The notes under the pieces were generated by a model. The model saw only the letters and a list, made by a program, of their open reading frames with translations. It did no database searches and was not told the origin of the DNA. This document shows positions 54,005 through 64,000 of a stretch of DNA of 64,000 nt, piece by piece. Every line of letters begins with the position of its first letter. Within the stretch, counting starts at the first letter, position 1. The DNA lies in contig CM060697.1 of the NCBI GenBank assembly GCA_030686995.1, positions 99,338,147-99,402,146 of the forward strand. The letters are read 5' to 3'. This DNA comes from Artemisia argyi (taxonomy: Eukaryota > Streptophyta > Magnoliopsida > Asterales > Asteraceae). The translations under genes were made by a program, and so were the position numbers.

Positions 54005-54518
54005 CCTTACACTTGAGATTTGCTTGTCCTCAAGCAATTACGCTTTTATTCTAATCAAAATACAAGTTAGAGGTCATTTAACAATAATATAAAAGTAATT
54101 AAAACAAATAATCGTTCCACTAAAGACCAAAGACAAGCACGGAGGTCATACACTAGCACCTCACAAATAGTGTTTAGATACTCACATCTCTCGGGTGTAA
54201 TAAAGTATATATTAGAATATGGAAATGGAAAACATCTCTCACTACCTGTCATAGCAAAATAGATTACCATAGGTTTAGGAAAAGGATCAAACCTCCACCA
54301 CCTGGCGTAAGCACCTAGGATAGACTATCAAAGAGGTCTTTTTAAAGGGTTATAACGTTAGGTGTAGGGATATGGAATACACGGTTTTGTTGGATATAGG
54401 CAATCTTTACTAGTGGCGAGTTAATCATCTTGGTTAATTACATGTATAATATGGCATTGCTAAGCCAAGACTAGACTCGACTTAAGCTAATAGAATGAAA
54501 CGGGATGGTAGTCCGTAT

Positions 54519-54568
<50 letters not shown>

Positions 54569-56396
54569 TTTGTTTCCATTTTTTTCGATTTTTTTTTTGC
54601 ATACACTTTTACCTTACCATCCAAAATAATACATCATAGGGAATATACATTCCCCTTACACTTGAATTTTTACATACTTTACAATAAACTAATCTATTGA
54701 CTCGAATCAAGATAATCAAAATACTTGGAGTACTTTTAAGATTAATGCACATATGGGGGTGATAAATAATGTTCTTCCCCATTACTCCATAACATTAGTA
54801 CTTTACCCAATCGTCCCAAAACAATATGTACAAGGATATGACTCGACTTAGCAACCATGTAATCAATTAGATAATTAACTAAGAGTTTAAACAAATAACA
54901 ATAATGCACTAAAGATGAGTGCATACACGGAAGGCTAAGGCGATTTGGGTGTACATTTAAGTGGGGTGTAACAAATTCTTCCTTTAAGTAAAATGCTTAA
55001 AGTTAGAAATGAAAAGATAGGCTCGGAGGGGTGGACTAGGGTTTTCGTGTACTAAAAATGAGTACAACGCTAATGGTGTGGGAAAAATTAATTGACTTAA
55101 CTAGCCAAGCAATATGACTTAAATGGTCAAGTATTTATGATACGGGGTTAACACAAGGGTGATCTTAATGCCTCATATCATGTAGTAAATCCTACTACAC
55201 GAATGTAGTCTCACTAGCTGTCTCGGGATGCATCACTAACGCAAGTTCTAGAGTCTAAATGCTACCGGTACACTCATAAGCACTAATAGTTAATGCTTTT
55301 CCTACCAAATCTAAAGGCGAACCACACATATTTGGGTGAAAATTTTTTCTGAATAGTACGGTTTTGTGCTAGTCATACGACTCCTAACCATGAGACGCTT
55401 GCTAAGGCTAAAGTTTCACTGCTAAATGTTGTAAAAAATTTTAAATTTGACGCTAAAATTACACTAACAAGTATTTCTCATAGTTTTATTACACACCTAC
55501 CATCAAACAAACAAACTCAAGTGAAAGTGTATCCTATAAGGTATCATCATTTACCCTCCCCTTACACTTAAGATGAGCATTGTCCCCAATGTTCAATTAA
55601 AGAATGTAAAAGTTAAATAGGTAAAAGAATGAAATCAAATACTCCCCTGATTCGTTCGGTGTGGATAGTGTGGTAACAAGGTTAGATCTTCCTCCAAGAA
55701 AATGAACAATCAAAGCTTCCCTTCCAGAAAAATAAATCATCTTCTTGTCATACATAACCTGTTAAACCTGAGAAAACAATCACAAAAACCCAAAGCATCA
55801 ATCTGAACAAAGGAAACTCACAACTAGATGTAATTCCAAACTTAGGAACAAAAACAAAACAATTAAAGATATAATGCTTGTGGAATGAATGTTTGCAGAT
55901 TTCCTGGAGTTTATAAAACTAAAGAATCAACAAAAACTTTAAGACTCCAGTATAAACAAAACTTGCAAAAAAAATTTCAGAATTTTTGTACCTGACGCAG
56001 TCAGGTTATAACTCCTGACGCCGTCAGAATGTTCCTGCAAAAATCTCATGTTAAGTTTCCGGCAAATTTCTGAAAAAACTTATGCCTTACTTCCTGGAAA
56101 ATCCTGCAAAACAACATTATGACTCGATACAAGCATTTGACTCAAACAATTACTAATACACATTTAATATTGTTGTGGTTCATGCTCAATTTCATTCTTA
56201 TAAACAAATTTGGATCTCCCTTACACTTATGTTTTGCAAAATACCTTTATATGCAATTAAGACAAAGTTAAAAACAAAATAAAGCATTTTCACAATTTAC
56301 TTTGAAACATGAGCTACAAACAATAAAAATAAAACATGCATACGGAAACAAATAAAATCAAACAAACAAACAAACAAACAAATAAATAAATAAAGC
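54005..56396 (-). other. Element D 3' noncoding region
   Basis: The PPT is split from the LTR by E. The minus strand has the hairpin TTGCTTG/CAAGCAA with loop AGGA (54020-54037) and a purine tract before the insertion point. An internal copy, hairpin 55574-55595 with AAGTGTAAGGGGAGGG, lies further up. There is also a T run at about 54522-54566 and a TGACGCCGTCA palindrome near 56018. The region is homologous to B and C. No ORF is supported. Confidence 0.78.
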
Positions 56397-56449
56397 TTGG
56401 GTTGCCTCCCAATAAGTGCTTGTTTTTGTTCGAGTCACGAGCCTAACTC
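56397..56449 (-). promoter_or_regulatory. Post-stop two-hairpin module (D)
   Basis: Five bases after the ORF end there is a GAGT/ACTC stem (56446-56449 with 56432-56435). AAGCACTT (56414-56421 on the minus strand) follows, then TTGGG-AGGCAA-CCCAA (56397-56412), a 5-bp version of the second hairpin. Confidence 0.6.
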
Positions 56450-56454
56450 TACCC

Positions 56455-57429
56455 TTATTTAACGGAAATAGGGGAGGTATTCCCTACACTTTGAATTAAG
56501 TGCGGGTGGAAGTAGCGATACACACCCTTAGGGTGGAAATATGCCACATGAGGTGAAGGGGGTGAGTGAATGGCTTCCTTCATCCTAAAACTACCCGGAT
56601 AATATTGGTTGATGGGTGGGTCGGTTCCTCTTTTGTCTCCTAGAAATATATTTAAGGATGGAAAGGTGTGTAAAGATTGAGGTTCCGGTTCATCAACACT
56701 AGGAAATTCCCTAGAACTAGGAGTAAGGTTATCACTACAAGTATTCAAACCTATATCCTCAAGTGGTGCCTGGTCCAAGGGTTCTACCTCCATCGGAATT
56801 TCTAAAGTTTCTTCTACTTCTTTCGGGTAAGTCACGGGCGGTGTGTGTGCCTCAAATGATGGTTGAGTATTTTGTGGGCTTATGTTATTTACCTCATCAT
56901 TCCATGTGTCAAGATCACCTATATCCTCATCATGTGTTTTGGTAAAATCTATCCTAAGCATTCTCCTAAGCATCTCACGTGCTTCTCTAGGCATATCAAC
57001 TTCTATGTCCGAATCATAAGGATCACCCTCAATAATCTTATATTCAATTTTCCTAAAGGATTCATCATGTGTTCCTTGAGATTCAAAGCCATTGGTCATA
57101 AAACCTAGGTCTTTTTGATCAATGTGATCATGTTTGGCTAAATCCTCCTCAATTGTTTTCTTAGGTAGTGACAATAGCAAACCTAGTGCTTCATCCAACT
57201 TATGGTTTATTGCTATAGCTCTATCTATAATTCCTTGGCAAACTAGGTCGCTTTTCCTATTGGCCTCACTAAAATGAGATCCTAAACATGGAGGTTGTTC
57301 CTAAGAATCTATTCTAGATGAAGGCTCATATGATTCATAAGTGTCTCTAAATGAGGTATTTTGAACTCTTTGGTGTTCTAGCCGCTCAACCTTATCTTGC
57401 AATCTTAGAAGTCTAAGTGTAAAGTCCAT
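56455..57429 (-). pseudogene. Element D ORF: acidic protein of unknown function, one stop
   Basis: From an ATG at 57429 the frame reads MDFTLRLLRLQDKVERLEHQ, a short predicted coiled coil. A TAG follows at codon 43 (57301-57303), then the same frame continues open for 281 codons to 56455. The body is acidic and Pro/Ser-rich (YDSDIEVDMPREAREMLRRM, DLDTWNDEVNN) with a basic/aromatic C-terminus (YFHPKGVYRYFHPHL). There is no knuckle, no protease motif and no similarity to the Gag of B and C that I can see. It occupies the gag position behind the primer site. Function unknown. Confidence 0.65.
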
Positions 57430-57567
57430 TTGAAGCAAATTACAAACAAAATCACAAAGAAAAGATAGACTACGAGAAAGCTACAAAATAAAAAGTAAAA
57501 ATCTCACTTGATAGGAATCTAATGAGTAGACCTAATCAAAATAAATTTCAACCTAAACAATAACTAT

Positions 57568-57586
57568 TCCCCGGGCTGCGGCGCCA
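57568..57586 (-). other. Primer-binding site (D), variant form
   Basis: The minus strand reads TGGCGCCGCAGCCCGGGGA, identical to the variant in B and different from C and E. Confidence 0.8.
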
Positions 57587-57592
57587 AAACCT

Positions 57593-59072
57593 TAATGCGT
57601 GGGAATTGCATCAGGCTTTACCTCTCAAGGGATCTCAAGAAGCTTACAACCCCCACTAGGTAGTGTACCTAATCGTTGTAGTATAGTATAGTGACAAGTA
57701 CCAGGGGATTGATCGTTCAACTCAGGAATAGTGTCGTTAGGATTGAAATTAATCTAACTAGGTCTAAAGGTGAAGGATGATTCTTTTTGTATTTTTATAT
57801 TTTATGAAAAGCATGTAAAAATCTCGGGTATTGGAAGGAGGGGCGGAATTAGTTGCTAATCAACTAACCCAAAAGCTACTAATCAAACTAATGTGCAAGA
57901 AAAATAAACTCAGGTTCTACAAGATAAGTGAAGCATGTCTACCCATGATATGTTACTCCTTGCTAGCTATCCAATTCTACCTATTGAATTGTCACACCTT
58001 GTTTTAATTGACGGGTTTTATTCCTTAATACCATTCGTGGGGTGGTGTACGTACTTCCCCAACTCTATAAGCTCCTACTTCACTCCTATGTCGAGCCTGC
58101 AAGAAGCTCCTAACATGGGATCATTAGAATTCGATCATGCATTAAATACAACCATAATAACCTAGTACGCATTGGTTCATGTTTCTTAAGACGTTCAAGC
58201 ATGTTACCCTAAGGAAGTCTGCCAGTTTTCTTAAGCCTAACATCGAATTCATTCAATTAAACAAGAGATAATAGGAAACAAGAATTATAAGCTAAACCAA
58301 TTAGACCTATCGAAGTGTCACACCCTAATTGATGAAGATAGACACAAACATCAATAAGGAATCAATAAGATCTAATCAATAATGTACAAGTTTCACACAA
58401 TCATAAGTAGACACAAGGTGAATTAGCAAAACATAATCAATGAAGAGCAAACAACAATAATAATGAAAGACATAATTGAGATAGAATCATCAAACCAATA
58501 CATGATGTTTATGGAGTGATTGAAATTTTCTAAGTTGCTGGAAAAACACCTACATAAACCCAGGAATCGACCTTAGGGTTTAGGGCTTACAAAAAGTGAA
58601 GTTATGATGTTATATTTATAGGCAAGTTTTCTGTCGGCAAGGCTTGACGGTGTCAGATTTAACACATGACTGTGTCAGCCCACCATTTTCACCAAATCGA
58701 AGATTTCTTCGTCCTCTTCGCGTGGGCTTTTGAATCACCTAAATCCGAGTTCGTATGCAAAAGTTATGACCAAAACAATATCAGCTACTCCGCGCGCAAG
58801 TTTTGACAAGTTAACACGTGACGGCCTTGGGTGACGCCGTCACGTTTCTTTTGGACCGTCACCACTTTTACTCTTGACGCTGTCACATGAATGCTCTTGA
58901 CACCGTCAGGTACTGTTCCCAGCAAGGAAAATTAAGACTTTGCCGTTTTCTTCACTTTTATGCTCTAAAACCGTCCAAAATGCTTCCTTTTCCAGAATTC
59001 ACTCCAAAAGTACCTAAAATCACAAAAGGAACGATTTAGGGCAATATTTGATCAAATAAATTCGAATTCGGG
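57593..59072 (-). mobile_element. Element D 5' LTR, interrupted by F
   Basis: It starts TAATGCGTGGG (terminal TGATG mutated) and follows 42098-43540 until ATTCGGG at 59072, where F begins. The missing part is the first about 55 bp of U3 in element orientation. Confidence 0.87.
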
Positions 59073-59480
59073 TGTAGGACCTTAAAACTATCAACTTTAT
59101 CATAAATATAGCATGTAAATGAAGTAAAGATGGTGACTTGATTATATGTAAGTGTGGCGTTAACTTGTATAAAGAGAGAATAAGATGAAGAGAACTTTAA
59201 TTAAAAACACACACAATACACACACAAGCACACACCTCAAATGAGCCTTTGAGGTGTTTAAATAGTTGGTTACATGAGATGCCCTGAAGGCTTTCTATGG
59301 GCTTGGGCTTGGACTTGGTTACATGACTAGATAATAAGGCTTATATAACATTGCACATAACATATTAGCTTGCCAAGTCCAAAGCCCAATGACTATCCTA
59401 TTCCATAAACTAAGACACATTACAAAGTTCTTAATATGAGAATGACCATCACTTCTCAATACATATTTTTAATGCTAAAA
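59073..59480 (-). mobile_element. Element F 3' LTR (inner boundary approximate)
   Basis: The outer end is CCTACA on the minus strand. A TATA-like CTATTTAAAC lies near 59256-59265. The inner edge lies just before the purine tract TTAGGGGGAGATTT (minus, 59482-59497). I could not fix the exact TG start because the other LTR is outside the window. Confidence 0.6.
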
Positions 59481-59497
59481 ATCTCCCCCTAAGGGGT

Positions 59498-62038
59498 GGT
59501 CATTCGAATGATGCTCCATGTGATTAGGTCTTCCGTGTTCTTTGTCTTGAACTGTGTGTGTCATTGCAGAATAGTCTTTAGTCTTTGCTCCTTCATGCTT
59601 TGTGATCTTTGATGACTGACTTTTCATCGTTCTTTGTTCTTTTGTGATGTGGAGCAATATGCCTTTCGTCACTTCTGCGTCTGTGGTGGTTGTCTGCCAT
59701 TCCAACATGCTCATACATCTTTGGACTTTGACATTCATATGCACGTATTTCCCTTTCTTTCACTTTGATCTTTACTCTTTATACTTTGTAGATTCTTCTT
59801 TTTGGCGTAGAATCTTTCTTTGAACTTTGTGTTGTATAGATCTTTGAGGGAGCTTTCTTTAACTTCCAGATGTATGTATGAGCATGTGGAATCTGTCGCC
59901 ATGGAGGTGATGTGTAGCTGCATGTAAACAGTTAGCAATAAATCAACCGATACTTACAGGTTCGAATTAAAGATCATCAACAACATAGTGTGAAGACTCC
60001 TTCTAACCCTTACCAAGGCCGTTCCCATGTCAAATACTCCCGAGGGAGCTTACAAGACCTACTTAGTAGCTCAATGACTGGGTGAGTCGCTGGGGATCAC
60101 TCCATGACTGTAGACCATTTGAAACCACCGCGAACATTAAGCGTAACCCATAAAGAATTACCGAAGTGACCTGCTGTCAGGGCTGCTTGATGTTGACCCT
60201 GGCAGGAATTTCCATTCAATCATTGAGAATCACAAATATGAATTCTCTCATAAATGTTCTGGCAGATTGCTAAGATCTGCGTAGGATTCTTAATTTACAT
60301 CTGGCGTCCTTAATGATGAACAACCAGTGTAGGAATATTATGTGTTCCTATGAGATCTTTTGATGAATCTCGGGGCTCTAGACTCGATAAGTGCACATTT
60401 GATTTCCTATGCGGAGATTAGGGAGAGGTCTACTGCTTCAATATCAACCATCTCTAAGAGACAGGTCGATAGATTACGCCGGTTCCCCATGAGAATGAAA
60501 CAAGCTCTTTTAAGAGAACTTGAGTGGTTAAGAAGGTTTAGTGCAATGCGTCACTAGGTCCATGACGTCTTTATCCTCAATACCGGTGTCACCTTAGTAA
60601 CAACCAGTAGCATATGAGTTGAACCCAGTGTCTGCCCTAAGGTTGAACATTTGGAGGGCTATTTCTTTTCACCCTTTTTCATAACATTTTTTTTTAAATT
60701 CTTCAACCCCTTCTTTCTCCTTTCTGATTTTCTCCTTTTTTCAATAATACCTAAGGACTTCTAATTCTAATTTTTTGGATTTGTCCTTGGGTAGATCCCT
60801 CCGGCTCTGGCGGATCATAGGATGGTTTTTCCTAACCTTAGTCACCTTATAACTCCATGACTATCCTAAAATTGCCATGAAACCATTTATGAAAAATCTC
60901 TCAAAGTGTTTATGATAATAAAACACATTGTTGACACTTCGAGAGTTTTGCATTTCTTTTGAAGGACTCCCCCTTCACATGTGCTCATGAATTTTTAAGA
61001 AATTTGCACATGCGTGAGGAGTTTGCACTTTTTGAATTGATCCACTTTCAGTGAACATGACCGATTCGAGACACGCTTTCATCACTAGTTAGACTAGCTT
61101 GAAATTATTACCCTTCCTGGTCAAGTCCAAAGAAAGTCTCTCAATATGGAACATTCTACTCAGACAAGTCCTATTCGAGACACGCTTACATCACTAGTTA
61201 GACTAGCTTGAAATTATTACCCACCCAGGACAAGTCTTTTCGATTACTGACATTTTAAGCTTCGTCAATTCATAGGTACTTTCTGAGTCAAGCTCTTTCG
61301 AGATTCAGTCACAATCTTTAAACATCTTTGATCACATTTTAATCATGTCTTCTCCCCCTCAAAAATAGCATATTGTGATATTTTTGATATCAATTGAGTA
61401 AAAAAGCTTTTTGGAGAGAAAGACAGATTTCATTTTGCATGAATACGGAACATTTTTGTTTTTGTACTCCCCCTTAATGAAAGCACATTTAAAATCAATT
61501 TAAGGGTTTAGAGGGAGTTATCTTGAGCACTCATTTTGAGAGATTTTGAGAAATCTTTAGAACAATCTTGAAAAAGTGCTCAAGAATTTTGTTTGAAAAC
61601 GAGTTTATGCTTGAAATCTTTTTCGTTTGTTTAGACTCGAACTTTTTTGAAAAAGAGTTCGTCATTGAACGTACGAGTCCTTGATTTGAAAATAATCAGA
61701 AGTCATCATTTAAGTCCGGGTTTCGTACTGAAGTATACGAAAGCCATAGTGAAGAAACTTTTGAGAAATGACATGTTTTAGAAAAAACATTTAAATAACT
61801 CCCGTTCAAGCATCTGTACATGTCCGTATCATTGTTGAATGACATTTCTAGAAACGTACAGAATATTGATTTATACGAGAGACATGTCGTGAGAAGAATA
61901 TTTTTGGATTTTTTGTTTTATATTGTTTTTGTATTTTTGAAAATTTTATATTTTTGTATTTTGTTTTTGTTGATTTTTCGAATTTTGTATTTTGTTTTTT
62001 CAAAAATATTTACAGCGAAGCGATTTTGAAAACATTTT
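59498..62038 (-). other. Element F 3' noncoding region
   Basis: About 2.5 kb between the pol stop and the PPT, with no supported ORF. A 45-bp direct repeat (TCGAGACACGCTT, then CTAGTTAGACTAG, then GAAATTATTACCC) occurs at about 61066-61111 and 61174-61221. The small frames at 59475-59938 and 60360-60557 show no domain. Confidence 0.65.
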
Positions 62039-64000
62039 TCAAGAAGATTCGAGAAGACGTTCTAGCTCCTCAGGAGTTAGGCTTCGCATGCCAATTCGTC
62101 GAACTAAATAGTCAAACCGTTCTTCTGGAAGGGCTTTAGTAAATAGATCGGCGAGTTGGTAATCAGTCTTAACGAAAAATAATTCAATAGTACCCTCTTC
62201 CACGTGTTCTTTGATGAAATGGTAGCGGACTTTGATATGTTTTGTCTTAGAGTGATGTACGGGATTGCATGAGATGGCTATGGCACTTTTTGAGTCACAA
62301 TACATAGGTATTCTGTCAAAAGTAAAGCCATAATCTCTGAGCTGTGTCCGCATCCAAAGAACTTGGGCACAACACGCAGATAGAGACACATACTCGGCTT
62401 CGGCGGTTGATAGCGCAGTACAATCCTGTTTCTTGGACGACCAGCTTACTAGCTTTTCACCCAAAAATTGTGCAACACCTGATGTACTCTTTGCTGTAAC
62501 TTGATCACCAGCATGGTCTGCATCTGAAAATGCTGTTAGATTAAACCCCGAATCCTTCGGATGCCAAAGTCCCATGTTAATGGTGCTTCGTAGGTACCGA
62601 AAGATCGGTTTAACCTCTTTGAGGTGAAGTTCGGTAGGCTTTGCCTGAAACCGTGCTAACAAACAAACAACAAATTGAAAATCTGGTCGGCTAGCAGTTA
62701 GGTACATGAGAGAACCGATCATGCTCCGATATTTTTTCAGATCGATGGGTTTCCCAAACAAATCAGCACCTATTTTTGGTGAAGTAATGATTGGTGTACC
62801 AACAGAATCACAATTTTCCATTCCATGATTTTTCAAAATCTCTATTGTATATTTAGCTTGATTGATAAAAATACCACAAGGGGATTGATGTATTTGTAAA
62901 CCAAGAAAGAATTTTAGTTCCCCCATCATGGACATTTCAAATTTGCTTTTCATGAGATTTTCAAAATGTTTTGAATGGTTAGGATTGGTTGATCCAAAAA
63001 TTATGTCATCCACGTAAATTTGAACGATCAAAATGTCATCTTTGAATTTTTTGATAAACAAGGTGTCATCAACCGTTCCTTTTGTGAAATTGTGTTTGAG
63101 CAAGAAAGATGATAGTTCGTCATACCACGCTCTTGGAGCTTGTTTTAAACCATAAATGGCTTTCTTAAGCTTGTAGACGTAGTCTGGATGATCTTTGTCA
63201 ACGAATCCCTCTGGCTGACTCACATACACTTCTTCTTTCAGAGTTCCATTCAAGAAAGCTGTCTTAATGTCCATCTGATAGACTGTGATGTTTTTGTGAG
63301 CTGCATAGGCTAAGAAAATCCGGACTGCTTCAAGTCTAGCTACAGGCGCGAATGATTCCTCGAAATCTATCCCTTCTTCTTGTGGATAACCTTTAGCCAC
63401 AAGACGAGCTTTGTTGCGAATAACTGTCATTTCCTCATCCAGTTTGTTCTTCCACAACCACTTGAGATCAAGAACACGTATATCAAGTGGTCGTTCAACA
63501 AGTTCCCAACTGTCATGTAAATCGTATTAAAGAATTTCCTCCTGCATCGCTTCAATCCATGGGTATTCTGCCATTGCTTCCCGAATGTTCTTTGGTTCTT
63601 TGAGGCTGATTGAGCAAATGTAAATGCACAATTCGTGATCAGTGGCAAGTTGTCTCCTTGTCTGAACTGGCTTTGAGGGTTCACCAATAACATGTTCTAT
63701 TGGATGGTCTTTTGTCCATTGAAACGTAGAAGGGTACCTTGGGTGTAACGAATGTGTGTTAGATGGTTCTTGTAACCGTGAAGAAGATTCAGCAGAGTCT
63801 GTTGCAAATGAGTTTTCAAATATTTCTTCTTCTTCTAACGCATCATTGTTTGAATTATTTGTTGGTTCTTCTTGAAAATTTGTGTATTGGTTTTGCTCAT
63901 CAACTCTTGGTAGAATAGTGTCAAGTACTGGATTTGCTTGAGTAGATGTAGATGATGTTGAGGTAGTTGGTGCTTCAGCTTCGATTGTAGTAGATGCATC
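62039..64000 (-). pseudogene. Element F pol: RT and RNase H, one premature stop, 5' end outside window
   Basis: The frame enters at the window edge with a Ser/Thr/Glu-rich linker, then WIEAMQEEIL, where a TAA (63527-63529) replaces the expected Gln. Then comes the copia [33 protein letters not shown] and the catalytic YVDDIIFGS (63005-63016). RNase H follows with [28 protein letters not shown] and the [12 protein letters not shown] end, so its acidic residues are in place. The frame closes normally at 62039. Apart from the TAA the sequence is well kept, which suggests recent insertion. Integrase and gag would lie to the right. Confidence 0.93.

Larger units (their letters stand above)
42098..59072 (-). 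mobile_element. Element D: non-autonomous LTR element with unrelated ORF, host of E and F
   Basis: LTR sequence related to B and C (TGATGCGTGGGAAT, TGACGCCGTCA palindromes) lies at both ends. The internal 3' region is homologous to B and C, but the ORF is not Gag. E is inserted four bases from the LTR edge of the PPT. F is inserted in the right LTR at 59072, so the last about 55 bp of D and its right duplication should be found after F. The visible part without E is about 6.6 kb. No RT or integrase is present. Confidence 0.88.
59073..64000 (-). mobile_element. Element F: SIRE/Maximus-like Ty1/copia element (partial)
   Basis: Its 3' LTR end TGTAGGACC (plus strand) sits inside the LTR of D. 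Then come a PPT, a long 3' region and pol on the minus strand running out of the window. TCGGG (59068-59072) is the predicted left target duplication. The YVDDIIFGS motif suggests the SIRE/Maximus lineage. Confidence 0.85.

Noticed and set aside
60360..60557. 65-residue plus-strand frame
   Set aside because: It lies antisense in the 3' region of F with no domain or conserved context.

Overview
This is a plant nuclear window made almost entirely of transposable elements. The family set points to Asteraceae. The Gag and cysteine-rich ORFs resemble, from memory only, hypothetical proteins common in Anthemideae such as Tanacetum, Artemisia or Chrysanthemum. No complete host gene is present. The only host-type coding piece is a first-exon-like fragment of a G-type lectin S-receptor kinase (6905-7249, minus).

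Layout: 1-10375 is AT-rich DNA with TA microsatellites, two MITE-like elements (2651-2948 and 4611-4980), a short non-autonomous Helitron (5163-6463), the lectin-kinase fragment, a decayed CACTA remnant (7647 to about 9480) and a gypsy LTR relic near 9604. From 10376 to 42097 lies an old minus-strand Ty1/copia element, here called Y. Its gag is cut into pieces by X (29865-40149, short non-coding LTR element, TSD ATACT), A (10972-29623, decayed Athila-type Ty3/gypsy element), Z (40651-41961, unclassified, 15-bp duplication) and D (42098 to beyond 59072, TSD ACTTC left). Second-level insertions are B in the LTR of A (11281-18747, TSD TGGTC), C in X (30553-38593, TSD CATGT), E beside the PPT of D (43605-54004, TSD CCTTA) and the SIRE-like copia F in the right LTR of D (59073 to the window end). 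LTR divergence counted by eye is about 3% for A, 2-3% for E, 1% for B and 0.3% for C, which agrees with the nesting order.

A carries gag, protease, RT, RNase H and integrase, all broken. B, C, D and E have a tRNA-Asp-like primer site and Athila-like ends but no RT or integrase. B and C encode Gag plus retropepsin-like domains, D an unrelated acidic protein, and E a 750-aa cysteine-rich protein. They look like trans-mobilised, non-autonomous partners of an Athila-type element.

The main discovery candidate is a set of RNA-structure-like modules shared by these elements although their ORFs are unrelated. (1) Five to 15 nt after each ORF comes a two-hairpin module: a GAGTC/GACTC-type stem, a short spacer, an 8-nt self-complementary core and a GGG/CCC stem with a 6-nt loop. 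It is present in A, B, C, D and E with compensatory stem changes. (2) Nine hairpins with an RGGA or GGA loop sit a few bases upstream of polypurine-like tracts, with stems that differ but keep pairing. (3) E has four spaced hairpins between its ORF and PPT. In addition, the LTRs of B, C and D carry clusters of the palindrome TGACGGCGTCA just upstream of a TATA box, and A has its own CCGATCGG palindromes.
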